Shown here one piece after another: positions 45,799-54,421 of a DNA stretch of 64,000 bases. The first letter of the stretch is position 1, and each line of letters opens with the position of its first letter. The position numbers and the translations under genes are program-made. The notes under the pieces were generated by a model. The model was given only the letters and a program-made list of their open reading frames with translations, ran no database searches and was not told the DNA's origin. This DNA is from Candidatus Aminicenantota bacterium (lineage in GTDB: Bacteria; Acidobacteriota; Aminicenantia; Aminicenantales; Aminicenantaceae). The stretch is from NCBI GenBank assembly GCA_020344415.1, contig CP070825.1, positions 2,688,325 to 2,752,324 of the forward strand, in the 5' to 3' direction.

Positions 45799-45810
45799 AA
45801 GGTAGCATAG

Positions 45811-48015
45811 ATGTCAAAACTCATCGCAACAAGAGCTATACGGGGCGCCCATAAACTGGTTACTCGCGCTGAAAAAGAACTCAAACAGGCAATCAAAGAA
45901 AAGGGCCCACAAACCAAAGTCGAGTTTCCGAACACAGGCTACTATCTTCCCATCTCTCACGGCATTCTGGGCTTAACGATAGAGACTCTTGGAGGTCTCA
46001 ATGACCTCTTAGAAGAAGCGAAAAAATTGCTCCCTCCAATCCCTAAAAACAAGCTATGGATACCCTATCTTGGCCATACGCTTGATGCTGGAATGGCCAC
46101 CCTATTTGCCGATGAAATCATAGAAGCCATCAAATATACTCAGAATCCTCTCCCCTATCTTCCCGAACCCAACCCCAGAGATGGACATCTCTGGCTGGGA
46201 GCAGCCAACGATGTCATCATGAGGGAAAGAGGAATAGAGTTTGTAGACGGCACTGCGCCTGGTTTCGCCGCCTGTGTGGGATACTGCCCTACAAACGAGA
46301 TTGCTGTGAAAATCGCCCGGGAATTACAGGAAAAGAACCTGTATGTATTCATGTCAGCGGCAACTGAGGGAAAATCCATGGCAAAGCAGCTCGAGGAAGA
46401 AGGCATCCAGATGGGATGGGAAACTAGACTCATCCCTTATGGAGACGATGTGACAGCCACCATTCATGCCCTGGGCTTTTCCACTAGGGTAGCCCTCTCT
46501 TTTGGAGCGGCTCAACCAGGGGATTATCAGAGAATCCTCCGTTACAATAAAAACAGAGTCTTTGCCTTTGTTCTCGCTTTGGGGCCTGTCGATGATGAAA
46601 AGCATGCCCAGGCTGCAGGAGCCATAAATTACGGTTTTCCCACTATCGCGGATACTGATATCGACCAGATTCTACCTACTGGCATTTGTACCTATGAACA
46701 TGTTGTCTCCCCGGTTCCGCATGATAAAATCGTTTCAAAAGCGATTGAAGTTAGAGGATTGAAAGTTACCATCACCAAGGTTCCTATTCCAGTCCCTTTT
46801 GGACCTGCCTTCCAGGGAGAACGAATCCGGAAGGAAGATATGTATGTCGAGCTGGCTGGGCAAACAACGCCAGGTTTTGAATACCTGATGGCAAAGGAAT
46901 TGGATGAGGTTGAAGATGGGAAGATTGAAGTCATTGGCCCAGAGATCGATGAGATAGAGGAGGGAAGCACGATTCCGCTTACTTTTTGGGTAGAGGTAGC
47001 AGGACGTGCAATGCAGCCTGATTTTGAACCGGTCCTTGAACGTCAATTCCATGACTTTATCAATTGTGCCAACGGCGTTTTCCATATGGGACAGAGGGAT
47101 ATCAACTGGGTCCGCATAAGCAAAGAGGCAAAAGAAAAGGGCTTCAAGTTCAAACATTTCGGTTCCATTCTCCATGCCAAACTTCATGGAGAATACGGAA
47201 AAATCGTCGATAAGGTCCAGATAAAAATCTATACCAGGGAGAAAGAGATCCTTGATCTCATAGATGTGGCCCGCAAAGTATATCTTCAACGGGATGCTCG
47301 TTTGGCTGATATGACAGATGAAGCCGTGGATACTTTCTACTCCTGCACCCTGTGCCAGTCTTTTGCGCCGAATCATGTCTGCATCATTACTCCTGAGCGT
47401 TCAGGTCTCTGCGGTGCATACAACTGGTTAGATGGAAAAGCAGCCCATCAAATAACTCCAACAGGGCCCAACCAGCCGGTGAAAAAAGGCAAAGTCATCG
47501 ATGCCGTGAAGGGTCAATGGCAGGATATCAACGAGTTTGTCTACAACAACTCGCATAAAACATTAGAAATCTTCAATGCCTACTGCATCATTGAACACCC
47601 CATGACATCCTGTGGATGCTTTGAATGCATCTCTGGCGTATTGCCTTCAACAAACGGCATTATGACAGTTTATCGAGAGTACGTTGGGATGACTCCCAGC
47701 GGAATGAAATTCTCGACATTAGCTGGGACGGTTGGAGGAGGCATGCAGACTCCAGGTTTTATCGGACACAGCAAACAATATATCGGGAGTAAAAAATTTA
47801 TCAGTGCTGAAGGAGGGGCGAAGCGAATCGTGTGGCTGAACAAAGCACTAAAAGATGAAATGGAGCCACTGCTGCATGAAATCGGAAAACAAGAAGGCAT
47901 AGAAAATTTTTGCGACATGATAGCCGACGAAACAGTGGCTGTAACAGAAGAGGAAGTTCTGGAATATATCACCAAAAAGAATCATCCAGCTCTATCCATG
48001 CCACCGTTGTTTTGA
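45811..48015 (+). CDS. acsB: Acetyl-CoA synthase (CODH/ACS beta subunit, AcsB), 734 aa
   Basis: Full bacterial-length protein with the N-terminal domain that docks to CODH (absent from archaeal CdhC). A-cluster ligands are all visible: Cys512, Cys515, Cys524 and Cys534 (spacings 3, 9, 10 as in Moorella AcsB) and the Cys601-Gly602-Cys603 motif. Reaction: CO, a methyl group from the corrinoid iron-sulfur protein and CoA give acetyl-CoA. Directly after cooS and followed within 14 bp by a cooC/acsF-type gene, so the operon encodes the complete catalytic core. Confidence 0.96.
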   Translation: MSKLIATRAIRGAHKLVTRAEKELKQAIKEKGPQTKVEFPNTGYYLPISHGILGLTIETLGGLNDLLEEAKKLLPPIPKNKLWIPYLGHTLDAGMATLFADEIIEAIKYTQNPLPYLPEPNPRDGHLWLGAANDVIMRERGIEFVDGTAPGFAACVGYCPTNEIAVKIARELQEKNLYVFMSAATEGKSMAKQLEEEGIQMGWETRLIPYGDDVTATIHALGFSTRVALSFGAAQPGDYQRILRYNKNRVFAFVLALGPVDDEKHAQAAGAINYGFPTIADTDIDQILPTGICTYEHVVSPVPHDKIVSKAIEVRGLKVTITKVPIPVPFGPAFQGERIRKEDMYVELAGQTTPGFEYLMAKELDEVEDGKIEVIGPEIDEIEEGSTIPLTFWVEVAGRAMQPDFEPVLERQFHDFINCANGVFHMGQRDINWVRISKEAKEKGFKFKHFGSILHAKLHGEYGKIVDKVQIKIYTREKEILDLIDVARKVYLQRDARLADMTDEAVDTFYSCTLCQSFAPNHVCIITPERSGLCGAYNWLDGKAAHQITPTGPNQPVKKGKVIDAVKGQWQDINEFVYNNSHKTLEIFNAYCIIEHPMTSCGCFECISGVLPSTNGIMTVYREYVGMTPSGMKFSTLAGTVGGGMQTPGFIGHSKQYIGSKKFISAEGGAKRIVWLNKALKDEMEPLLHEIGKQEGIENFCDMIADETVAVTEEEVLEYITKKNHPALSMPPLF

Positions 48016-48029
48016 TAAAAAGAAATATG

Positions 48030-48824
48030 ATGAAAACGATTGCTATCTCAGGGAAAGGAGGTTCAGGTAAAACCACAATCGCTGCCTTAATCATCCGATG
48101 GCTGAGCGAACATGCCGCGAAATCCATATTGGCTGTGGACGCGGACTCCAACGTTAATCTTAATGAAGTCTTGGGCATTGACCTCGGTGAAACCATCGGG
48201 GCAATAAGGGAAGAAATGAAATCGCAAGTAACCGATCTACCTGGCGGAATGACCAAACAACAATTCCTCGAATACAAAATCCAGGTCAGTCTTGTCGAAG
48301 CTCCCAAATTTGACCTGATTGCCATGGGGCGTCCTGAAGGACCGGGCTGTTATTGTTATGCCAACAATCTTCTCCGAGACATCTTGAAAACTTTGTCTGC
48401 GAATTACGAATATGTTGTCATCGACAACGAAGCCGGAATGGAACATCTCAGTCGTCGTACAACACAGAATATCGATTATATGTTGATAATATCTGATCCC
48501 ACTGTAAGAGGAATTCATGCGGCTGGCAAAATCAGCAGGCTTTTGAAGGAAATGGATACTCGTGTTCAAAAGAAATATCTCATATTGAATCGAGTCCGCG
48601 ATTCCGCATCCCGACACGCGCAAAAAGTCATGAAAGATGAGGATCTTTCGCTTCTTTCTTTAATTCCGGAAGATGAAAAAATACTCAAAATGGATCAAGA
48701 AGGAAGGCCTATCTGGGATATTCAAGCAAGTTCACCTGCCTATCAAGCCGTCAATCAGATAATGAGCGAACTAAAGCTCTTTGCAGAAAGCCCTGAAGCT
48801 CCAAAACAAGAGGTAAATCCATGA
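48030..48824 (+). CDS. CooC/AcsF-type maturation ATPase, 264 aa
   Basis: P-loop MKTIAISGKGGSGKTTIAAL, then DADSNVNLNEVLGI, GCYCYANNLLRD (Cys-x-Cys), and VIDNEAGMEHLSRRT. The open frame reaches to 47910 inside acsB, but similarity begins at this Met; an ATG one codon earlier is equivalent. It sits between acsB and acsD and most likely matures the nickel A-cluster of AcsB or the C-cluster of CODH. The last 4 bp overlap the start of acsD. Confidence 0.9.
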   Translation: MKTIAISGKGGSGKTTIAALIIRWLSEHAAKSILAVDADSNVNLNEVLGIDLGETIGAIREEMKSQVTDLPGGMTKQQFLEYKIQVSLVEAPKFDLIAMGRPEGPGCYCYANNLLRDILKTLSANYEYVVIDNEAGMEHLSRRTTQNIDYMLIISDPTVRGIHAAGKISRLLKEMDTRVQKKYLILNRVRDSASRHAQKVMKDEDLSLLSLIPEDEKILKMDQEGRPIWDIQASSPAYQAVNQIMSELKLFAESPEAPKQEVNP

Positions 48825-49798
48825 GTTTTGATATTCCCAAAGAAACCAATACAGGAAAAGTTTTAGAAGTCATATTGGGAGCAACTCCTAAGGAAGGAGG
48901 GACTCGCTCTCATGCTAAAACTATTGGAGGCAGCACAGCTTTGCCTATTCACTTTTTTGAGGGAGAGCATCCCAACCATCCAGTAGTTGCAATGGAAGTA
49001 TTCGACAAACCGCCGGCGAAATATCCGGATTCTCTTATGGATTATTACAGATATGTCATCGAGAGCCCTGCAGAAATGGCAAAGAAATGTGTGGACGAAT
49101 ACAATGCTGAGCTCATCAGTGTGCGCCTTGACGGAACTCATCCAGAAAAGGGAGACAAGAGCGCGGAAGAAGCTGTTGAAATCGTGAAGTCTGTGCTTGA
49201 GAGCGTTAGTGTACCAATCCTCATTTCGGGCCACAGCCACTTCGAGAAAATCAACGAGGTCATGAAAAAAGTCTGTGAGGCGACAGCAGGCGAAAATTGC
49301 CTGATTAATTATGTTGAAACCGACAATTATAAGACCATAGCTGCTGCCTGCATCGCTTATAAGCATACCTTAGTCGCTCAATCGCCGATAGACGTGAATC
49401 TCTGCAAACAGCTCAACATTCTTCTCACAGAAATGAATTTTCCTCAAGATAAAATTGTGGTGGATCCTCTAACAAGCACCCTTGGATATGGCCTCGAATA
49501 TACCTACTCCATCATGGAGAGAATTCGAAACGATGGTTTGGCTGGCGATAAAATGCTGGCCTTTCCTATGCTCGTTAATCCGGGCTATGAAAGCTCTAAG
49601 GTGAAAGAGGCCAGAGCCGAGGAAAAAGATTACCCAGATTGGGGCGATAAAGAATTGCGTGGTGCTTACTGGGAAATTGCCACGGCAACAAGCCTGTTAG
49701 TAGCAGGAGCAGAACTGCTAATTATGTATCATCCCAAAGCAGTGGAGGCTGTCAGGAAAAAGATAGCTGAAATATATGAATACAAAAGGGAAGACTAA
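48821..49798 (+). CDS. acsD: Corrinoid iron-sulfur protein small subunit (AcsD/CdhD), 325 aa
   Basis: TIM-barrel subunit of the CFeSP with EVILGATPKEGGTRSHAKTIGG at the N-terminus, VRLDGTHPEKGDKS, and VVDPLTSTLGYGLEYTYS. Known role: binds, together with the large subunit, the methyl group on cobalamin and presents it to AcsB. The start overlaps the previous gene by 4 bp (ATGA). Confidence 0.94.
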   Translation: MSFDIPKETNTGKVLEVILGATPKEGGTRSHAKTIGGSTALPIHFFEGEHPNHPVVAMEVFDKPPAKYPDSLMDYYRYVIESPAEMAKKCVDEYNAELISVRLDGTHPEKGDKSAEEAVEIVKSVLESVSVPILISGHSHFEKINEVMKKVCEATAGENCLINYVETDNYKTIAAACIAYKHTLVAQSPIDVNLCKQLNILLTEMNFPQDKIVVDPLTSTLGYGLEYTYSIMERIRNDGLAGDKMLAFPMLVNPGYESSKVKEARAEEKDYPDWGDKELRGAYWEIATATSLLVAGAELLIMYHPKAVEAVRKKIAEIYEYKRED

Positions 49799-49800
49799 TC

Positions 49801-51138
49801 ATGGCCTTATCCGGTTTAGACATTTTTAAACTGTTACCAAAAACAAACTGTGGTGATTGCGGAGTGCCAACCTGTATGGCCTTTGCCATGAAACTAGCCC
49901 AAAAAAAAGCAGAACTCAGTGAATGCCCCCATGCCTCTGAAGAGGCCAAGGCTACTCTGGGAGCAGCGAGCGAACCTCCTATTCGGCTGGTTAAAATTGG
50001 AGGAGCCAATGCTTTCGAGGCTGGAAATGAAACAGTCATGTTCCGCCACGAAAAAACGTTTTTCCATCAGACAGGTATTGCGATTCAACTCAATACATCT
50101 GAAGACAAAGACAAAATCCTAAAAAAGATAAAAGAAATTGAAAACTATCAAGTCGAGCGAGTTGGGGAAGAGCTAAAGACTGATTTGCTATACATATCTC
50201 ACAATTCAAAAAAGGCAGAAGATTTTGCAGAAACAATAAGGCTTGTTAAACAGAATTCAACCAAAGGAATAATACTAGATTGTCTAGATGAAGAGGTCCT
50301 AAAAGAAGGATTAGCGCTCCTGAAAGATGACCGGCCCGCTGTCCTTTTGCGGAAAGAAATCTCAGATAATGACATTGAGATAGCAAAAGAGTATGACATT
50401 AGCCTTATATTGACCGCTCAGTCTCTTGAAGCTCTGGCAAACCAAGCGGAAAAGGCCAGAAATATGGGAGTGAGTAACCTCATCTTGAATTTAGAATCAG
50501 AGAATGTGGGACAGCAATTACAGAACAATACTATTCTGAGGCGCAGTGCACTTAAAGCGAACTTCAAACCGTTTGGATATCCTCTTTTTGCTTATATTAA
50601 TGCTGAGAATGAATTTGACCGGTTGGCAAGGATATCTATACTGCTCTGCAAATACGGTTCTATTATCGCTCTACCCGATCATGATAAAGCCATGCTGTAC
50701 GCCTTATTTACGCTACGCCAGAATATCTATACCGATCCTCAAAAGCCTATTCAAGTCGACCCGAAAGTCTACCCTATCGGAGAACCTACTCCTGAATCGC
50801 CCGTTTTTCTCACAACTAATTTTTCACTGACATATTTCATTGTATCAGGGGAAATAGAAAACTCCGGAACCTCCGCTCATCTCGTGGTCGCTGATACTGA
50901 AGGTCAATCAGTCCTTACTGCTTGGGCTGCAGGGAAATTTGTGGGTGAAACGGTTGCAAAATTCATTAAACAAATCAAACTTGAAGAGAAGATTAAAACA
51001 CGAAAAATTGTGATTCCAGGGCTTGTAGCCCAGATCAGCGGAGATTTGGAGGAAAATCTTCCAGGATGGGAAGTGATTGTGGGCTGCCAGGAAGCCGCTG
51101 ACATCCCTTCATTTGTGAAGCAAGTCAATTTAACATAA
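49801..51138 (+). CDS. acsC: Corrinoid iron-sulfur protein large subunit (AcsC/CdhE), 445 aa
   Basis: The N-terminal [4Fe-4S] domain has Cys17, Cys20, Cys25 and Cys42 (NCGDCGVPTC...SEC). A TIM-barrel domain and a C-terminal cobalamin-binding domain (about 325-445; TTNFSLTYFIVSGEI, GLVAQISGDLEENLPGWEVIVG) follow. It begins 2 bp after acsD. Receives methyl groups and delivers them to AcsB. Followed by a 138-bp intergenic region containing two palindromic repeats. Confidence 0.95.
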   Translation: MALSGLDIFKLLPKTNCGDCGVPTCMAFAMKLAQKKAELSECPHASEEAKATLGAASEPPIRLVKIGGANAFEAGNETVMFRHEKTFFHQTGIAIQLNTSEDKDKILKKIKEIENYQVERVGEELKTDLLYISHNSKKAEDFAETIRLVKQNSTKGIILDCLDEEVLKEGLALLKDDRPAVLLRKEISDNDIEIAKEYDISLILTAQSLEALANQAEKARNMGVSNLILNLESENVGQQLQNNTILRRSALKANFKPFGYPLFAYINAENEFDRLARISILLCKYGSIIALPDHDKAMLYALFTLRQNIYTDPQKPIQVDPKVYPIGEPTPESPVFLTTNFSLTYFIVSGEIENSGTSAHLVVADTEGQSVLTAWAAGKFVGETVAKFIKQIKLEEKIKTRKIVIPGLVAQISGDLEENLPGWEVIVGCQEAADIPSFVKQVNLT

Positions 51139-51162
51139 ATATAAAAAGGAAACATTTGCGGC

Positions 51163-51218
51163 GGTTTGATTTATCAAGCCCACCTAACTTGTATGTAGGG
51201 ATTTGATTTATCAAACCC
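51163..51218. repeat. Two diverged copies of the TTGAT palindromic repeat
   Basis: GGTTTGATTTATCAAGCCC (51163-51181) and, 16 bp on, GGGATTTGATTTATCAAACCC-type sequence (51198-51218). Same family as 2769-2788 and 3527-3546, in the opposite central orientation. They lie between acsC and the split activase; transcribed hairpins here could reduce read-through. Confidence 0.7.
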
Positions 51219-51276
51219 ACTTTGAACATAATACAATAGAAAACAATGCTCACTAACCCGGCTTAAATTATATGAA

Positions 51277-51933
51277 ATGTACGATATAAAAAGAGTAAAA
51301 AGGAAAAAACAGCAGCCGAAATCCCTGAAAAGAAAATCTAAATTCAGGGTAACATTCGAGCCTTTTGAGACCAGTGTAGATATTCCCTCTGGTCAAAGCC
51401 TCCTGGATGCAGTCCGAAAAGCTGAGCTTCCTCTCAAAACGACGTGTGGAGGGAAGGGAACCTGCGGCGATTGTGTCATTCAAATTACAAGCGGAGCCTA
51501 CAAGAAAAAGGCATCAGCTGTTCTCCCAGATCAGCTAGCATCTCGGGGATACGCTCTTTCCTGCCAAACAGATATCAATGATAACCTCATCGTGCAATTG
51601 CCACAATTCCAGGAACTTTCAATTAAAAGTGTGATTGATTCGAAGTTCTTTGACAAGCAGCGAGGTAAGATTTCGGGTATTTACGAACTTGACTCACTGG
51701 TAAAAAAAATTGAAATCGAACTCCCCTCCCCCACTTTAGACGACAATTACAGTGACTTAAAAAGGCTCGAAAAGGAGCTAAGGAAAAAGCTTAGTATCAA
51801 CAATTTAAAGTATGAATATTCCGTTTTAAAGAAGCTAGCCCACGCTGTCCGCAAAAAGCAAGGGCATATCAGCGTTATTGTTGGAATTTTTGGAGAAGAT
51901 GCCACAGTAATGGACCTTTTTCCCGAAACTTAA
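51277..51933 (+). CDS. Ferredoxin-ASKHA reductive activase, N-terminal part (AcsV/RACo-like)
   Basis: A basic leader is followed by a [2Fe-2S] domain with Cys ligands in KTTCGGKGTCGDCV and LSCQTD (about residues 50-95), then a linker domain. It ends at TAA 51931-51933 right after FPET. The same frame continues GKGVYGLACDIGTSTVTLQL, the first ATP-binding strand of the ASKHA domain, up to the next piece at 52225. The two ORFs are thus one gene with an in-frame stop. Position directly after acsD-acsC and the domain order fit the activator of the corrinoid iron-sulfur protein. Confidence 0.85.
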   Translation: MYDIKRVKRKKQQPKSLKRKSKFRVTFEPFETSVDIPSGQSLLDAVRKAELPLKTTCGGKGTCGDCVIQITSGAYKKKASAVLPDQLASRGYALSCQTDINDNLIVQLPQFQELSIKSVIDSKFFDKQRGKISGIYELDSLVKKIEIELPSPTLDDNYSDLKRLEKELRKKLSINNLKYEYSVLKKLAHAVRKKQGHISVIVGIFGEDATVMDLFPET

Positions 51934-52224
51934 GGAAAAGGAGTCTATGGCCTTGCATGCGACATTGGCACTTCAACTGTAACCCTGCAGCTAACTGACC
52001 TTCAAAGCGGCAAAATTGTCAGCACTGCTTCAAGTTTAAACCAACAGATTAAATGCGGAGAGGACATAATTTCAAGAATCAATTATTCCCAAAGGCCGGG
52101 GGGAGTCGAGGAACTTCATGAACTAGCCATTTTAACTGTCAATAATCTTATTGAAAAAGCCTCAGAGACTGCCAAAATCGCAGATCAAGATATCTTTTAC
52201 GGCTCCTTCTCTGGCAACACAACG

Positions 52225-53235
52225 ATGACCCATCTGCTTTTGAATCTTGAACCTCGTTATATACGGGAAGAACCCTACGTCCCAACATTCAACCGGGTTC
52301 CTTTTATTTTGTCCCGCGACCTCAACTTAAAAATGAATCATGAAGGAAGGATCCATTGTTCCCCAGCTGTGGGAAGCTATGTGGGCGGTGATATCACAGC
52401 CGGGCTGCTCTGTACTCCTCTTCTTAGGGACTCTAAAAAGATTTCTCTGTTTATAGATGCAGGAACAAATGGAGAACTAGTTGTGGGAAATAAGGAATGG
52501 CTTATGACTTGCGCCTGTTCTGCAGGCCCTGCCTTTGAGGGCAGTGGTATTAAATGCGGCATGCCAGCTGTTGAGGGTGCAATCGAAAAGCTTGAAATCA
52601 AGGCTGATGACAAGTTGGAATATACAATCATCAGAGGGGGCAAGCCTAAGGGCCTGTGCGGTTCGGGACTGGTTGATCTTTTGGCTGAACTATTCGTCCA
52701 TGGCTACATTGATCGTCACGGAAAGTTCAAAGAGAAGAAAACTAAAAAAAGACTGGTTGAGAGTGAGGAAGGGATAGGCTTCCTCATTCTAGAAGGGAAT
52801 AAAAGCTTCTGGGGGAAAGATCTTATTATTACTGAAAAAGACATATCCAATCTTATCAGGACAAAAGGGGCCATATTTTCTGCAACCTCACTTCTTCTAA
52901 AAAATGTCGGTCTTCGCTTTGAGAAAATTGATTCGTATTATATTGCAGGCGGTTTTGGTCAGCATCTAAATATCGAAAATGCAATCCGTATAGGCCTTTT
53001 GCCTGATCTTGAAAGGAATAGGTTTCATTATCTCGGTAACACCTCTCTATTAGGCGCCCATCTTATTCTTTTATCTGATAAAAACGAAAATTTAGTCAAT
53101 GAAATTTCTGAAAAAATGACCTATATTGAGCTAAATACGGAACCGAATTATATGAATGAATATACAGGAGCAATATTCTTACCACATACAGATATGAAAT
53201 CATTTCCATCTGTCAATCGAATCTTCAAACTTTGA
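52225..53235 (+). CDS. Reductive activase, C-terminal ASKHA part (AcsV/RACo-like)
   Basis: Continuation of the 51277-51933 frame. The coding sequence really resumes at 51934, and 52225 is only the first in-frame ATG, located inside the conserved GNTTMTHLLLN motif, so translation from there would lack the DIGTST nucleotide-binding strand. The rest is complete: FIDAGTNGELVVG, GLCGSGLVDLLAEL, SYYIAGGFGQHLN, LGNTSLLGAH. Without read-through the ATPase would be inactive; the intact paralogue at 34148 could substitute. Confidence 0.85.
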   Translation: MTHLLLNLEPRYIREEPYVPTFNRVPFILSRDLNLKMNHEGRIHCSPAVGSYVGGDITAGLLCTPLLRDSKKISLFIDAGTNGELVVGNKEWLMTCACSAGPAFEGSGIKCGMPAVEGAIEKLEIKADDKLEYTIIRGGKPKGLCGSGLVDLLAELFVHGYIDRHGKFKEKKTKKRLVESEEGIGFLILEGNKSFWGKDLIITEKDISNLIRTKGAIFSATSLLLKNVGLRFEKIDSYYIAGGFGQHLNIENAIRIGLLPDLERNRFHYLGNTSLLGAHLILLSDKNENLVNEISEKMTYIELNTEPNYMNEYTGAIFLPHTDMKSFPSVNRIFKL

Positions 53236-53379
53236 TTAAAGTAAAATGGACTGATATAAATGCTCACGTTTGATTTTTTGTAGATTATAATCAGAAAAAC
53301 ATGAATATTTTCATTTTGTATATTAATATATAGAATTCCAAAAATATGCTTTAAGAACAATAATCTAAGGAGAAAAAGA

Positions 53380-54264
53380 ATTAGCGGATCAATTTTTGAC
53401 CTAATTAAGGAGCGAACTGTTCTTCTTGATGGAGGAATGGGAACTGAGCTTATCAGACACGGCTTTCCCCAGGGAGCCTGTCCAGAATCATGGAATGTGG
53501 AAAAGTCGGATATAGTTAAAAAAATCCATAAAAGCTATTTTGATGCAGGCTCTGATGCTGTCCTGACAAACAGTTTTGGGGGAAGTAAGATTAAGCTCTC
53601 CTCTTATGGCTTAGAAAACAGATGCCATGAACTCAACCACGACGCCGCAAAAATTGCCAACGAAGTCAAACCAGAGGGAAAGTATGTGGCTGGAAGCATG
53701 GGGCCTACTGGAAAATTCCTTGAACCGCAAGGAGAATTCACAGAAGCAGAATTTGAAGATGCCTATGCTGAGCAGGCCAAAGGCCTGACTGAAGGAAAGG
53801 CAGATTTTCTGTTGATTGAAACACAGTACGATTTAAGAGAAGCTCTTTGTGCTCTGAGGGGAGCAAGACAAGAATCAGAGCTACCAATCTTTATCACTAT
53901 AACCTTTAACAAAGGACCTCGAGGATTTTTCACTCTTATGGGTAACAGCGTAACTCAGTGCATTGAAGAATTGGAGGAAGAGAATGTCCCTGTCATCGGA
54001 ACAAATTGCACGCTCAATAGTGCTGAGATGGTTGAATTGATTAAAATCTTCCGAGAAAACACTGCCCTGCCGCTCATTGCTCAGGCCAATGCAGGAAAAC
54101 CATCCCTTTCTATTGATGGCAAAGTAGCTTATTCACAAGAGTTGGATGATTATGTTAGCTTCATCTCTCCGATGATAAAGAGCGGTGCAAACCTCATTGG
54201 CGGCTGCTGCGGCACAAATCCCGACTACATAAAGAAAATGGCAGGAATCATAAAAAAGACATAA
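53380..54264 (+). CDS. Homocysteine S-methyltransferase-like protein, 294 aa, with non-canonical or lost start
   Basis: TIM barrel of the MetH N-terminal/betaine-homocysteine methyltransferase family: FDLIKERTVLLDGGMGTELI, VLTNSFGGSKIKLSSYGL, GSMGPTGKF, IGTNCTL and the zinc-binding GGCCGTNP. The first canonical ATG (53437) would delete the conserved first strand LLDGG. Upstream in this frame, back to a TGA at 53302, there is no ATG, GTG or TTG. A good AAGGAG site is placed 8 bases before ATT at 53380, giving a normal family N-terminus, so translation from AUU or loss of an ATG is inferred. Likely moves methyl groups between homocysteine and corrinoid or a methylated donor. Confidence 0.8.
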   Translation: MSGSIFDLIKERTVLLDGGMGTELIRHGFPQGACPESWNVEKSDIVKKIHKSYFDAGSDAVLTNSFGGSKIKLSSYGLENRCHELNHDAAKIANEVKPEGKYVAGSMGPTGKFLEPQGEFTEAEFEDAYAEQAKGLTEGKADFLLIETQYDLREALCALRGARQESELPIFITITFNKGPRGFFTLMGNSVTQCIEELEEENVPVIGTNCTLNSAEMVELIKIFRENTALPLIAQANAGKPSLSIDGKVAYSQELDDYVSFISPMIKSGANLIGGCCGTNPDYIKKMAGIIKKT

Positions 54265-54300
54265 AGCCTTGACCAAAACAATCTTCAGCACAAAAATCAG

Positions 54301-54319
54301 GAAAGGCTTGAAGCCTTTC
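54301..54319. terminator. Perfect 19-bp hairpin after the methyltransferase gene
   Basis: GAAAGGCTTGAAGCCTTTC folds into an 8-bp stem with a 3-base loop, 37 bp after the stop at 54264. Only a weak T-rich stretch follows (CTTTT at about 54329), so termination is possible but not certain. The remaining 100 bp to the next gene show no other feature. Confidence 0.4.
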
Positions 54320-54421
54320 GCTTACTAGCTTTTCAGTAATGACTATTAAATAGGAATCACCTAAATTCTTCTCTCTTCTATTTAAAAGCTTTATGATGAA
54401 TAAGAGAGGAAGGAGTGCAAA

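Noticed and set aside
46735..47376. 213-aa minus-strand ORF inside acsB
   Set aside because: Shadow of the conserved AcsB coding frame.
1152..51933. Genome-wide reassignment of TAA to a sense codon
   Set aside because: Many intact genes here end with TAA at the expected family length (for example tricorn at 2699 and the permeases at 20249 and 23103), so TAA is a normal stop.
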